Assembly: GCF_041381155.1 (NCBI RefSeq) | Contig: NC_091140.1 | Location: forward strand, 23,774,864-23,838,863 | DNA length: 64,000 bases | Origin: Argopecten irradians | Taxonomy: Eukaryota; Mollusca; Bivalvia; Pectinida; Pectinidae | Direction of reading: 5' to 3' | Part shown: positions 1 through 11,798 of the stretch, piece by piece | Numbering within the stretch: position 1 is the first letter of the stretch | Layout: the number at the start of each line of letters is the position of its first letter | Notes under the pieces: generated by a model | What the model saw: only the letters and a program-made list of their open reading frames with translations | The model's database searches: none | Told to the model about the DNA's origin: nothing | Translations under genes and position numbers: made by a program

Positions 1-217
1 AATCAATAAGGACATGCGACTGACTGGTGCGACTTTCCAGGAAATCCTAATAACAGGTCTACAACAGTGTGTTAGATCATGCATGAAGAGTCAGACATGC
101 AAGTCCATTAACTATCACAGAGAGACGCTGACATGCGAGATGAACAGGAACGCTAGTTCACAACTAAGTGTTTCTGATTTTGCATGGGATTACATGGATA
201 AATCTCAATTTCCAACG
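1..217 (+). CDS. Gene A PAN exon (partial)
   Basis: The frame is open from the window start to the donor ACG|GTAAGA at 217/218, phase 0. The residues QQCVRSCMKSQTCKSINY followed by LTCEM give the PAN/apple cysteine spacing C-x3-C-x5-C-x11-C. The end, DFAWDYMDKSQ, matches the TW(I/F)xLDK end of the PAN exons of genes B and C. Confidence 0.8.
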
Positions 218-2392
218 GTAAGAATGTATATAGTAATAATGATAATTATTTGTAATTTAATGCATCTTCATTCTGATATTTTAAAATATAAATAAATAAT
301 ATTAAGTCAAAATCAAAGCAAAATTCATCATTGAATATCCCAATATGCCTCTGTCATATAAACACGACTCTCAGTAATCAATAAAACAATAGATAAACAG
401 AAATGAAAATGTTTCGTCTGTCCAGAAAGGCCGTTCAAAATTTAATACAATAAATAAAAAATGTTAAAGTCTAATCATTTTCTAAAATAAAACGTTATGC
501 ACAAACATTACGTCGTCCACGAGGCATAATACAATTCTTGTATAAGAGCGCTTCCTAAACTAAAGGAAACACGTGGTAGGGCCCTGTTTGGCCCTCAAGT
601 TCATGATATTTTAAACAACAAAATTAAAAATTGCTGTATCTTAGATCGAAATACATGTACTTAGTACTTTCCTTTATAATATAAATATAATGACGGTTTT
701 TTAATTTTGCAGTAGATCTTGTCATATGTGCCCATGGTCACATAAATTAAGCTAATTTGAAAATGTGTTCATTTTTTGGGCTGATTGTTATAGATGTTTT
801 TGTAAGAAATGATAGAGCGCAATCTTTGACAAACTTTATATTTCCTGAGAATATCTATTCTATCTACATTTTCGATACATCTTCAGGAGTAATATAAAGT
901 TTGTTATAGGATGTGCTCCATGATATTTGGACGAACAACTGGCAAATATTGAGGATATTTTCACGTTTGAATAATGTATGTATATTTCGGCTGGTTACCA
1001 TAGCAGCTACATCTGCTATGCAACATATCGATCTTACCATTGAATCTGGTATATGAAATTCTACAATTCAATCGCACATATTTGAATATTTCAGGACACA
1101 CACTATGCATATCTTTTATTTTCAATATTTGCATGAATTATAAAGTCAAACATTTTAACGCGTATTATTTTTAACGTCAGATTAAAACATGAGCAACACG
1201 GCAAAACAATTTGAATTGTTATATATATATGTACAGCATTTTGACAAATATGATTTAACTTAACATCATTCTATAGGTAAATTGAAAAAAAAATTCAATT
1301 CTTTTGTCAAAAACAGATTATCATTTGATCCAAACTGTGTAGATCAGTAATATTAATGTTTTCAATGATTTAGGTGTTATCAAATCCATGCCATAACGTG
1401 GTTTGTCCGGCGCTCTCCACCTGTGTACCTTTGAAATCCGGACAAACTACATGCGCTGTCACAGGTATGTAGCACTTCAATGTATTTGACCTATAATATT
1501 ATTTTCATTTTTTGTACTTATAAATTGTATTGCTTCTGAATTAATTCTGCATTCTTATTCTGTATTGGGTACGTCATGTGTTTGGGATCGTAACGAAATA
1601 TTCCCCACAGAAAACGTAGTTTTTGCTCATTCCGTACTGATGTCACAATCGATACGCACTATCGCTCTGCTATATTTAAAGAAATATATATATAGGGACA
1701 ATTTTATAACTTTCATAACGTTGCATTGCACTCAAATTTGCGATGATTTTTATTGATATTTTAACTCCAATTCACAGAGTGTAACGAGTTTATTCTTACA
1801 AGTCCTACTATGACGACAGTGACGACTTGTAACGTGGTTGGATGTCAGATCACTCTTGCCTGTGAAAATGAACATGTTTTTGACACTCAAGCTCCTGACA
1901 GAGATACCGTTACATGCCTACCAGATGGTTCATGGTCCCCTGTAACGTCTACATGTGTTTTCGCAGGTAACGGTTCGCTCTCTCTGGATCTGATATCAAA
2001 AATAGTCCGGAGTTATACAAGAGCTGCATGAACAAACGCTGTATATATTTTATACATATATAATTTTTTGTCATTATCTGTAATCAAAATTATAAGTCAT
2101 AATCATGTGTATTAATTTTTTTTTTAATCAGGGTGTACGTCATACGCTAACACGTATACCGTTCGACATAACTGGCACTTCCAGCATCCTGACATGGACC
2201 CCATATATGGTCAAACCGTGGATTCCTGTCTAGCTACTTGCAATAGCTATACGCAGTTTACCTGTGTGGCTTTCTACTTTAATAAAGACAGCAATCGTTG
2301 CAACCTTCAGCAACACAGAGTTCATGACAATCCGGACTTTCAACAGTATGAAGTGCAAGATAACTCTTTCGATGAGTACATACGTGATTGCG
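1..2392 (+). CDS. Gene A: PAN / 4-Cys mini-module / sushi / PAN protein, 5' end outside window
   Basis: Four exons join in frame: up to 217, 1374-1464, 1778-1966 and 2132-2392. Each junction has a good AG acceptor and GT donor, with phases 0, 1, 1, 1. In order the protein has the end of a PAN/apple domain, a four-Cys EGF-like mini-module, a six-Cys sushi-like domain and a second PAN-like domain. The first two exons match genes B and C in position, phase and cysteine spacing, so A belongs to the same family. It differs because its sushi exon is followed by a second PAN exon, not a second sushi. The signal peptide and start lie left of the window, and the last exon ends in phase 1, so the gene continues. 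A possible membrane exon at 2948 does not fit that phase. PAN and sushi modules are known from extracellular recognition and adhesion proteins; the role here is inferred. Confidence 0.78.
218..1373 (+). other. Gene A intron 1
   Basis: An AT-rich intron of about 1.16 kb with no coding signal or recognisable element. It runs from GTAAGA to an AG acceptor at 1372-1373. Confidence 0.7.
1374..1464 (+). CDS. Gene A four-Cys mini-module exon
   Basis: This 91-nt exon has phase 0 in and phase 1 out. It encodes a short module with four cysteines (CHNVVC, STCV, TTCAV). Genes B and C have the same 91-nt exon in the same place with the same start and end phases, which supports the boundaries. It resembles half of an EGF-like domain. 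Confidence 0.8.
1778..1966 (+). CDS. Gene A sushi (CCP)-like exon
   Basis: A 189-nt phase 1-1 exon between TTCACAG and GCAG|GTAACG. It starts with ECNE and carries TLAC, VTCLPDGSW and STCV, the usual sushi pattern in which the third Cys precedes a G-x-W and the fourth closes the module. Six cysteines instead of four suggest one extra disulfide (TTCNVVGC). Confidence 0.8.
2132..2392 (+). CDS. Gene A second PAN/apple-like exon
   Basis: A 261-nt phase 1-1 exon after a T-rich tract (TTTTTTTTAATCAG). The frame has GCTSYAN, then VDSCLATC, FTCVAFYF and NRCNLQQ, a PAN/WSC-like arrangement of about six cysteines, and ends IRDC just before the donor GCG|GTAAGC. It has no counterpart in gene B. Confidence 0.75.
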
Positions 2393-2947
2393 GTAAGCAT
2401 AGCATTGTTGAATTATAGAAAAAAATATTCATTTATAACCAACATCCCCAGTTTAAAGAACATTAACTAAAGCATTTCATACAGAAACAACAGTTAGATA
2501 ACCAAAGATCCAAATTTAATAGATGTATAATTTGAACATGTATTTTTTAAATAACTCATAGACACTAAATAAAACGACGGAATTGCGCTCCTGAAGTTAA
2601 CAACGTTTTCCGCTTATCAATTTCTTTTTTTTTCTTTTTTTAATTGTTCAATAAATTGTTCTAGTGTATGAATAGCATTTTGACAGAAATTTCGACTCTA
2701 CACGCTAACGCCAAAAGTTCATACACCAGTGAACAAGACATAGCAATTATTTCTAAAAATACGATATCTGATCATCCTTTGTAAAATAACGAAATATGTG
2801 TTGGTCATTAATTTTGCATCAGCAGTTAATTGTTGACATTAATCTTCTTGTTACACTGTTGCACAATTGAAGTATTCAAGCACTTGTGGTTCAAGTATTT
2901 ATTAGATCACCACATTATTATTATTTATTTATCTTTTATATTTTCAG

Positions 2948-3164
2948 CATAATCTACATAGGAATCATTTGTATCATCATTCTGACTGATCTCACACCAA
3001 AAAGGATTGAAGGCCTGGGATACAACTTACATGGTGTCGAAGCTGATGAACTTTCATTTGGAAACGATGTAAAGGATGATATATTTCTTCGCTATATGTA
3101 TGTGTTGTACATCGTACTGAAATCATGTATCCCTATAACATTGCTATGCGTTGATCAAACTTGA
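2948..3164 (+). CDS. Possible membrane / cytoplasmic exon of gene A
   Basis: After TATTTTCAG the open frame reads a hydrophobic stretch (IIYIGIICIIIL) and then a polar tail (LTPKRIEGLGYNL, ELSFGNDVKDDIF). It looks like a membrane anchor and short cytoplasmic tail. However, exon 2132-2392 ends in phase 1, and joining it here reads a stop at once; this frame needs phase 2. Either another exon lies between or this is not an exon. A donor at GAT|GTAAAG near 3069 is possible. Confidence 0.3.
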
Positions 3165-3787
3165 ATTCGGCGACACATTTAATCCCAATATCCGTATCTG
3201 TCTTTATTTTTTCATGTTTTAGAAGAATGTTAAAAAATTTAAATCTTGCAGAAACAGGACTAAATCGAAGTCAAGATGGGCGAAAATGATTCGGAAATTT
3301 TTGAAAAAAAATAAAGATTGAATATCGCTAGGTGGGTCCCATTTAATTAAACAAACCGAAGTTAGCCGACTTTGCAACGTTGTGTTGAGAACTTCATGTG
3401 ACTGCCGTAACTACGTTATGTTTGTCCGAAATTCTCCGACAACGGGTCATGGATTTCTAACTTCCGTTCGGCAATATTCGTAACTTCAATGGCGACCAGT
3501 TTAAAACGAAGGCATGTTTACAAGTATCGTCTTTCAACAAATGCTGTACCAAAGTTATTAAGAAATTTTTATAAATATTATTTGATATAACTTGATTTCA
3601 ACTACATCTACAAATACTAACAATATCGGAGGTCGAATCTAACTTGATATTTGTTGATAGTGTGGCTGAAATGATGTTCAAAATTGTAATAAGGGATGTA
3701 ACTGTGTTTGAAATGTTAGTTTACATTATTTTTCGTCACCGAATAACTAATGCTTTCCAAAATACACACATTACATTTAATGTATCG
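3165..3787. other. Intergenic, nothing recognised
   Basis: No ORF, repeat or RNA gene that I can support lies between gene A and the long inverted-repeat element. Confidence 0.6.
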
Positions 3788-4286
3788 ATATATCACTGTC
3801 GGGAATCAAGTGGTTTGAAGTAGCGATTCCACGAACAGACAAAATGTCTGCCATGCAGAAAACCGAGGCACTTCGGGAGAAACGAGACGGTAAGCTTCCG
3901 AACTCAATGGGTCTAATGTATCAAGAACTGGCCTATAGACGTCGGACATTATTACCAAATATACCCATGTTTACATTTCTGCTGAATTTTGTGTCATTGT
4001 TGCAAACATTCAAATAATCGGAGGGGGGCGGGTGTAGTAAAAAATCTCTCAATATTTCATCAACACGTCTCGTAGTGAAACCCACGAACGAAGTACGTTT
4101 TACTGTTATACGACGAAATAAGTGATATAACCACTGAATTGCATTCGGTCATCTACATTGTGCAATGACAGAACATTTTTAGACAATTGTAATATCCGAA
4201 AGTCAATATCAATGAATGTTTTTGTAAATGGTGGGTGACACGAATAGGTCATCGTAGCAACAAGGTGGTCGGTTTCCACGCATGTT
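3788..4286 (+). repeat. Left arm of the long inverted repeat
   Basis: About 499 bp, pairing with 7618-8124. It includes GGGAATCAAGTGGTTTGAAG and ends near CACGCATG. Confidence 0.8.
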
Positions 4287-5227
4287 ACCATGTTACAAAC
4301 TGTAATCGAATCGGTTATGTAAAGTTATGTTATTCTCAAAATGTTGGTTACTTTTAGCAATGGATGACATTACAAGTTCTTGATTCACTCTATGAATTCT
4401 ACACATATCATTTGGGTTGAGGGGGCGGTTATAGTACATTGTATAACCTGTAGAATAAAAAAATATATTTTTTTCTTTTTTACTTTTTTCTAGATAATGT
4501 GTCATTCGGTCCACTCCTTCAGATGTTGAAATAAGCTATTGGATACATGTACGTGATGTTCTCATGGTGTTGATCTCTTAACTTTGCTCCTTTGCTCTCA
4601 GAGACAATAACAGGCTATGTTAAGAGATATATTGTACTTTGGCATAGTAAAAGTATATAAAAACATGTAAATCATAATTCGCACCCTTGATGACTAGTTA
4701 ACAACCCATGTATAATTTCAATAAATTGATTGCTTTGGAAATGGGCATTTCAGTTATTTTTCAAATTTGACATGAGACAATTGAGACTGTAATACGAATC
4801 AACATAATACAACTATCATATTGGCTTATGTGTTTATGCTTCCAAATAATAATGACCAATATGAGATCTATGTGCTATTATAAACTTATGTAATAATATT
4901 TACCCCATAAAGGCGATTCCTGCTTGACAATAAAACAACACATGTGATAAACTCAAGCAATATGTTATGTGTATGTACATACAACCCCTCTTGATTCCGC
5001 TTGGCTTTCAAATTAGGACTACTTTTTATAACGCATTTTCTTTCTATTGTATTTATATCAGGGCCCAGTTTCACGAAAATGGAACTTTAATAGAGTTTAA
5101 GTTATGGGATGTTTATCAACTAACTCGAGTTTGATAAACATATTTTATATGGAGATGACTACGAGAATGAAAACTAATTTCTATCAGTTACTTATTTCAT
5201 TCGCTTGATGAAATTCAAGTACACGTA

Positions 5228-5858
5228 CAGGGTGTCCCAAAAATCATGTCCCGACTTTGACAGGTAATAACTTTTGCAATACTAAACCTTTTTTGAAAAT
5301 TCAAAATGATTTAGAAAGTAGGAGTTATGTACAAATGTACATATTACATCATCATTATGTGTGATGACGTCATAACAGAAATGATGACATCATCGATGAT
5401 GTCACATTTTGGTGACTTTCCAGCACCATAAAGATTCAGGCTGAAGTTATTTAACTCTACAATGCGGTCGGTATTTCCCCTACTTTAGTAAATGAAATGT
5501 TATGAAAATGTCATCCAGGTATGCAGTCCATCATCAGGAAGCAGATTTACAGAATTGTGAAGTGGTGAGGAATTTCAGGGACAAAATTCATCATGCCATC
5601 AAAAAGAAGGGCGGACACCTCGCGCCCATTCCTTAACTAAAAGTTATTGATTTTCTGAACAAATCGCAATATAGGCGAAATATGACTTTCTCTCTATTTC
5701 CATATAAGTAATAACAAAAAGATATTTATCTGGGTTGTTATATATCATTCTACAGAGCAGATCACTACCTTTCTAATGGAATATAGATCAAATTCCTCCA
5801 TCCATTAAAATATTTTTGTAAAGCGTCAAACTCGGGACATGTTTTTTGGGACACCCTG
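5228..5858. mobile_element. Mariner-like non-autonomous element with CAGGGTGTCCCA termini
   Basis: The ends read CAGGGTGTCCCAAAAATCAT and the inverted form ATGTTTTTTGGGACACCCTG, each bordered by TA as expected for Tc1/mariner insertions. The second conserved block TGTCCCGA also occurs on both sides. The 631-bp interior has no transposase frame. A palindromic stretch of CRE-like TGACGTCA and GATGACATCATC motifs lies at 5345-5410. Confidence 0.7.
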
Positions 5859-6380
5859 TATATGTTAACTTTAGGTCCAGATGTAACACACAGAAGTTGC
5901 GAAATACGTATCTAGTTACATATGAATCTACATATAGTTTGTATACGCAATAAAAAAGAAGCATGCAATAATTGACAGACTGGCGAACTATAATTAAATA
6001 CCAATGTTGATACAAATGAATAAACTTAATGAGCTATATCATATTAATACTTACATGTAATTTTAAAACTATCTCATATTTTACATCATCTAATGAAGTA
6101 CATTAATGTACTATGGATCATCAACTTGGCTCAAGGGACAATTTTACAGTCTAATTACAAAAATGTAGCAACACTGTCATCATACATAATGCTTGCAGTG
6201 TGTTGCAGCCATAGTAAATAGCTTAACTAATTAGCAAGTAAGTTAAATTTATATCTTCTTTCTAGATCAAGTCATGAGATTTCTCATGTGTTTTAGCCAA
6301 AACTATTGTATCCTATGCAACTCCTTTTATTAAATCAACATTTACAATTTTGTTTTAGTTGTGACTTGGCTTTTTAGTTT

Positions 6381-6440
6381 GTAGTTTGGCCCTAAATGAC
6401 TTTTGTTGTCGATGGGCCGTAAAATTCAAACAAACAAACA
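6381..6440 (+). repeat. SINE tail fragment
   Basis: The stretch TGGCCCTAAATGACTTTTGT, then GATGGGCCG, then (CAAA)n, resembles the 3' tail of molluscan tRNA-derived SINEs. No tRNA head is visible. Confidence 0.4.
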
Positions 6441-6810
6441 AGCTATATAACACTACCCAATTCAAGAAAAATATTAATATTTAAAAAGAAAATGTGAAAG
6501 ATATGACGGCAAGAATAGTTTCAATCGACATACGGATAATTTATCTTTAATTTGGCATGTGATACAATGTATATAACTGTCACTAGATATCTTGAGAGAT
6601 TGAAAATTAGCCAGATTTCCTCGGACAGCGTGACGTACTCCGATAAATACGCCAGGCTCTAATAGTCTGGATACATTGTAACTCAAAACCACTTAGGTTC
6701 ATAAGAATGAAAGCTAGGTAGAAAACAAACTTTACGGGACTGACACTATATAACCTTACCATACAAAAAGGGAATTCATGAGATCATAATTCTTCCATAA
6801 CTCCTGTTTG

Positions 6811-7088
6811 TGACGTCGTTCTGGGCTATTTACGAACAGGGATCTGATAATTAGTTACATATTATATAATCATGGACCCACCAGAGTGCACTAAGACCAT
6901 TTCTAAACGTTTTAGAGGTCTAGATTAAAGAAAACTTATAAAAATCCTACTATTCATGACATACGATTTAGTACCATGTAGAGTATGATTTTTACCGTTT
7001 TTTTATTTAGACCTCTACACCGTCTAAAATTGTCTTAGGGCACTTTTATTCTGTAACTAATTCTCAGATCCCTGTGGGCAGAACGTCA
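6811..7088. mobile_element. MITE-like inverted-repeat element
   Basis: The arms pair around ACAGGGATCTGATAATTAGT on the left and ACTAATTCTCAGATCCCTGT on the right, then TGACGT..TTCTG outside them and a second inner stem (CGTTTTAGAGGTCTA / TAGACCTCTACACCG). No ORF. Confidence 0.65.
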
Positions 7089-7159
7089 TCTATGCAATGG
7101 CCCCGGCATGTTCTATATGTAATACAATGTATTAACGGAGTCATCAAAGTTACTTGATA

Positions 7160-7247
7160 GGCCTACCTGGCACGAAATATTTTAACTAACAGTAAACATT
7201 TATATCAGACTATACTGTTGGTTAAAATGTGCCAGGTCTCTGTGGCC
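7160..7247. repeat. Short hairpin element
   Basis: GGCCTACCTGGCACGAAATA pairs imperfectly with ATGTGCCAGG...GGCC; inner arms are TTTTAACTAACAGTA and TACTGTTGGTTAAAA. Confidence 0.6.
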
Positions 7248-7617
7248 TACTGTATCATCTGACGTTCGTCATGTTAACTAGTAGCTAGTATAGGCTAGTC
7301 ATCACGCCGATGTACGATATGTCGTAATATAATATTACTCTTCACCAAAATTGAAAATAACCTCTTAATATATATTGTTTTACATGTGAACACAATGTAT
7401 TTAGTTTATTATTTTAAATGAGAAATACTTAACTTATTTAACATAGTTAAACGTAACGTTAAAAATGTTTACGACTAAAGCCTAGTTATTGTTAGCCTAC
7501 TTTAGTACAGATTGGCCTACAAAATGTATGTACAATGTATAAAATGTTCACACATCAAAATCCTCACCTGACAAAAAATAAGACAGGAATTGAGAGAAAT
7601 ATTTAATAACATCCTGC

Positions 7618-8124
7618 CATGCGTGTTAACCCACCATCTTGTTGCTACGATGACCTATTCGTGTCACCCACTATTACAAAAAACATTCATAGATATTGAC
7701 AAATATGGACGTTCGGACATTCAAATTGTCTAAAAAAGTTTTGTCATTGTATAATATAAATGACCGAATAACAATTCGGTGCTTATTTCACTTATTTCGT
7801 CGTATAGCAGTAAAACGTACTTCGTTCGTGGGTTTCACTACGCGACGTGTTGATTAAATATTGAGAGATTTTTTTTCTACACCCACCCTCCGATTATTTG
7901 AATGTTAGCAACAATGACACAAAATTCAACAGCAATGTAAACATGGGTATATTTGGTATTAATGTCCGAAGTCTATAGACCAGTTCTTGATACATTAGAC
8001 CCATTGAGTTTGGAAGCTTACTGTCTCGTTTCTCCCGAAGCGCCTCGGTTTAATGCACAGCAGACATTTTTTTCTGTTCGTGGGATCACAACTTCAAACC
8101 ACGTGATTCCCGACAGTGATATAT
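7618..8124 (-). repeat. Right arm of the long inverted repeat
   Basis: Inverted copy of the left arm, starting CATGCGTG and ending CCCGACAGTGATATAT. Arm divergence includes small indels, so the element is not recent. Confidence 0.8.
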
Positions 8125-9167
8125 GAGTAGCAATATTTATTTTACATTTTAATATTATTACGTTATATATTACTGAAGTCATTCATTATAAAGCATGTCA
8201 TTAATTTTTTTAATTGGTCAGCAACTCGTAATGAAAAACACCAATTTATTTTGTTTTTATGATAGACAGACATTTCTACCTAAGTAGTGGTTAATATAAT
8301 AACATACCAACGTAATCGACTTCTGGAAAATCAAGTGAATTGTCTTTAAAATCGAAGTATTACAGATAATCAGATGAGTTTTTTAATTTTACATTATATA
8401 TTATGTTCAGTCAATCAAATAAAGGCTTTTAAAACCATATTTTAATGTATTTTGATGTCCCTTGAAATGGAACATGACGGGATAATATAGACATTGTTTG
8501 TATTATTAACATGTATATTTTATGTACAATAACGACACATATTATATTTAGATTATACAATTTGATACAGATATCAGCAAACAGTTTGTTCACTGTATAA
8601 AGTACCTGTCGAGTAGTGAAAATACAATCACATCCATATTTTGACTTATTCATATAATAAAAGACATTTTGTCTCATCCTTTACCTTAAGGAAATTCATT
8701 GGCTTAGAATTACAATAGGAAGCATTACAGAAGTTTTTTAAGAAAAGTTCTTTGATTTTTTTTTTGGATTTTTTTTTTTTTTGTGCTTTTTGGCTGTTTT
8801 TTTTTTTTTTTTTTCTTCTTTTAGTTATTTTTTTATTATTTATATATATATATATATATATATATCTTTATCTTCAAAAATATCCTTTGTGCTAATACCA
8901 AATGCGTATTATAACTTGCACTTGAAGTGATCAACTATTCATTAATCATTTTGTAATTACCATGGGAAAGGAGAGAGATTTATATATAATCAACTTAACT
9001 TCACTGATTCGGTATTAATGTGAAACTCTAAACACACAACAAATGGAAAAAGGATTACATGCTTTTGCCTAGAATAGACCACATCATGCATTGTTTTTAA
9101 TAAAACTGATGCCGCATGATAGAATTCCTAGAGTTCAATCGATGTATTTCATCTTTATACTAATATT
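8125..9167. other. Low-complexity intergenic DNA
   Basis: No gene. Poly-T runs interrupted by G/C lie at about 8750-8835, followed by a (TA)n microsatellite near 8840-8866. Confidence 0.7.
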
Positions 9168-9461
9168 ATGATAAAGCAAATACATATATATTTTAATTAC
9201 ATAATTCTTCCGATTATCTATTGCATGTTTCTATATGCTATTAGTGAGTTGGCACCAGGAGGGATTTTTAATTCTAGAAAATCCTTTGTGGAAGTCTTAA
9301 TGTCAGTAAACAATTGCGATGGCGTGGCGTCAGCTTTCAAAAAGGTCGCGACAAAATATAGCCTTTGCCTGATTTTACGAAACAACACAATTGGCAAACA
9401 GCTTCTGACTTGCAACTTAGAAAAGCTTATTGAAGTTTTAGACACATCATGGATGCAGTAA
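9168..9461. other. Two overlapping antiparallel ORFs, unrecognised
   Basis: Plus strand: a 97-codon frame with a hydrophobic start. Minus strand (9445-9218): a 75-codon frame with compositionally protein-like content (FVATFLKAD, LKIPPGANSL). The stretch 9240-9450 is more GC-rich than its surroundings. I recognise neither and see no splice sites. It may be a fragment of an old transposable element. Confidence 0.2.
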
Positions 9462-10078
9462 AAACAATATAGTTAATTAAAGAATCTGAATTAAATACGT
9501 TTGCTCCCTCGGTAAATATTAGCCGGTCACATATTTCCCAGCTGGTTTTAATTGATTAATGTACGGCGTTATTCGCGTCAATGTTTGCTGCGTTTGTCGC
9601 TGTCAGACCATGCATAAACTATTTACATTCACTCCATATCAAGAATCTATCAAAATTAACGTAGCATCTATTTCTGTAATTTTCTGTGAATTTTATGATT
9701 TTGCATCCATCGAAAAGTTTTAAATCACATTTCATAGAGAAGGGGAAGGGTTTTCATGCAATATATATTAGCTATAAATAATTGAAATCCAGCTACGCAT
9801 TTTAAAACAAAGCGATAGTAAATTAAAAAGTGGTTACAGAATCTTAAAATGATATTAACATACTTTGTATGCTCTCGCCCCATCTTCTCTTTCTGAAAAA
9901 AGTGTATATATATATATTATATATGGTACATATGCCATTTCGTGTTCTTTCTTATGTTATTAATCAAAATTATGTACCGAAAGAGCTTAATATAAGTTAC
10001 ATATCTTGTGCCCAATCTCTTTAATATAAAATATCACCATAAGATATGTCTAAATCAAAGTTTTATGTGCAACCTAAT
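9462..10078. other. Intergenic, nothing recognised
   Basis: AT-rich with a short (TA)n at about 9905-9924; no gene signal. Confidence 0.6.
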
Positions 10079-10374
10079 CAACATGTTGGATGCTCAGCAA
10101 CAAAGAGTGTCAACCGCGTGCTACCTAGTCAACATGTTGGTTGCTCAGCAACAAAGAGTGTCAACCGCGTGCTACCTAGTCAACATGTTGGTTGCTCAGC
10201 AACAAAGAGTGTCAACCGCGTGCTACCTAGTCAACATGTTGGATGCTCAGAAACAAAGAGTGTCAACCGCGTGCTACCTAGTCAACATGTTGGATGCTCA
10301 GAAACAAAGAGTGTCAACCGCGTGCTACATAGTCAACATGTTGGTTGCTCAGCAACAAAGAGTGTCAGCCGCTG
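10079..10374. repeat. 51-bp minisatellite, ~5.8 copies
   Basis: Units start at 10079, 10130, 10181, 10232, 10283 and 10334. Each has the palindrome CAACATGTTG and the interrupted palindrome TTGCTCAGCAA (with A/T and C/A variants), then AAAGAGTGTCAACCGCG. Because 51 is a multiple of 3, two frames stay open through the array (17-residue repeats). I read this as a length artefact, not a protein. Confidence 0.9.
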
Positions 10375-10378
10375 CTTT

Positions 10379-11516
10379 TTTAAAATAAGATTCATAAAAT
10401 ATAAAATTGGAACTGATAAAAGATGTTATTGACTTGTTGTTGTTTTAAATACATCAATCTTAACGTGCAATACACTCTCGACCAAACTTATGATTTAACT
10501 ATCTATGCATATATATGTCCTTTGGGTGATTCCGTAATATTTGATTTCTGTGTGTTTTAGCCTTATTTTGGTAAACTGACCCGGGATCACAAGAATTCCT
10601 GTGTATTTTTATATATGTCTATAACAACTTCTGTTTGTTTCTGATAATATTTTTAAATGTTCAATTGATTGGAATTAAATATAATTCCTTACAAGGAGAT
10701 GCCGTTGCACTGTTTTAAGATATATATGTCATACATGTATATGCGTTATATATATATGATCATACAAATAAAACTTTATTTTATCAACGACAAGTGTAAC
10801 GTAGTGATGAGTTGTATTTACCATAAAACTATACTAAAAATATTCCCATGTACACATTAGTGGTCACTTTCCAAAGTCAAATAATTGTTTATGGTTCATT
10901 TTAAATGTAATGGTACAGTGTATTAACGTATTAACTCTACAGCAATTATAAATCTCACCAAATTAACACTGATGTTAGTCGAGACTTTACGTGAAGATGA
11001 TTGATCAGTAGTCCGGCAACATGTATATGTGAAGTTGCCTTTGGGAGACTGCGGTATTTTCGTGTTGTGTCTCCGTTTGATACTGAAAACTCCTGCCCAT
11101 TCCGTTGCGCTATATAAATAAACTGCTAGTAACACCAAGGAGTACCACTACCAGATCACATATATATATTGACAACGTGCTAACTCATATTTTTCCAAAT
11201 TCATCATTAAATCGAGATGAAATTTAAGGATTTCACCGGCGTGATAATAGTTAATGTACATCTCTTTGCCTATTTTTACAATTATTTCGGATAATAAATC
11301 TTCGTTTGAGTTTTTTTCGCTGTATATGTCTATGGGCATAATATGGTTCAATATGAGCCTTGCTAATTGCATTTATTATCGTAAATATTTCATTGCTAGC
11401 AATGAGCGACGGGAATAGTCAATAGCTTATATCCACGGTCCAATACGGTGTTACTACATCAGAGCGACAGCAAAGGCGACAGGAATACTTTGCTTTTCGG
11501 GAAAACTAGAACTATA
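10379..11516. other. Upstream region of gene B
   Basis: No other gene. The last ~120 bp (TAGCAATGAGCGACGGGAAT, then CAATAGCTTAT, to GCTTTTCGGG) align loosely with the sequence just upstream of gene C (from about 60353), which suggests a shared promoter/5'UTR from the duplication. Confidence 0.45.
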
Positions 11517-11798
11517 ATGATTTTTGCGACTATTAAGCTTTTGTCCCTACTTTTGAATAAAGCTTTATGTGACCAAATGAACATACAATTACCCGGACGA
11601 CTGGCCGGGTCAGTTTATCGGACAATGTATTCCATGGGTGAAATTCAGTGCGGAAAAGAATGCGTAGTGAGAACAAAGTGCATGTCCGTCAATTATCAGC
11701 GGCACTCCCTGACCTGTGAATTCAATACCATCAATAACGGAAATAGCCTTACGCAAGACTTTACTTGGATCTTTCTGGACAAACACGACTTATTACAA
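11517..11798 (+). CDS. Gene B exon 1: signal peptide + PAN
   Basis: A hydrophobic leader is followed by MNIQLPGRLAGSVYRTM and a PAN core with four cysteines (IQCGKECVV, TKCMSVNY, LTCEF), ending DKHDLLQ at the donor CAA|GTAAGC, phase 0. Confidence 0.85.

Larger units (their letters stand above)
3788..8124. mobile_element. ~4.3-kb element with ~0.5-kb terminal inverted repeats
   Basis: The segments 3788-4286 and 7618-8124 are imperfect inverted copies over their whole length. The outer ends read ATATATCACTGTCGGGAATC inward from both sides. Shared blocks such as CGAATAGGTCATCGTAGCAA occur near the inner ends. The interior has no long ORF or recognisable transposase. It holds smaller inverted-repeat elements at 5228-5858, 6811-7088 and 7160-7247. 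It is best read as a non-autonomous DNA transposon with long terminal repeats later hit by other elements. Two separate single-arm insertions in opposite orientation are the alternative. No clear target-site duplication beyond the AT-rich ends is visible. Confidence 0.7.

Noticed and set aside
10008..10432. Two 126-128 codon ORFs as repeat proteins
   Set aside because: They exist only because the 51-bp unit is divisible by three; no leader, splice sites or flanking coding signal.
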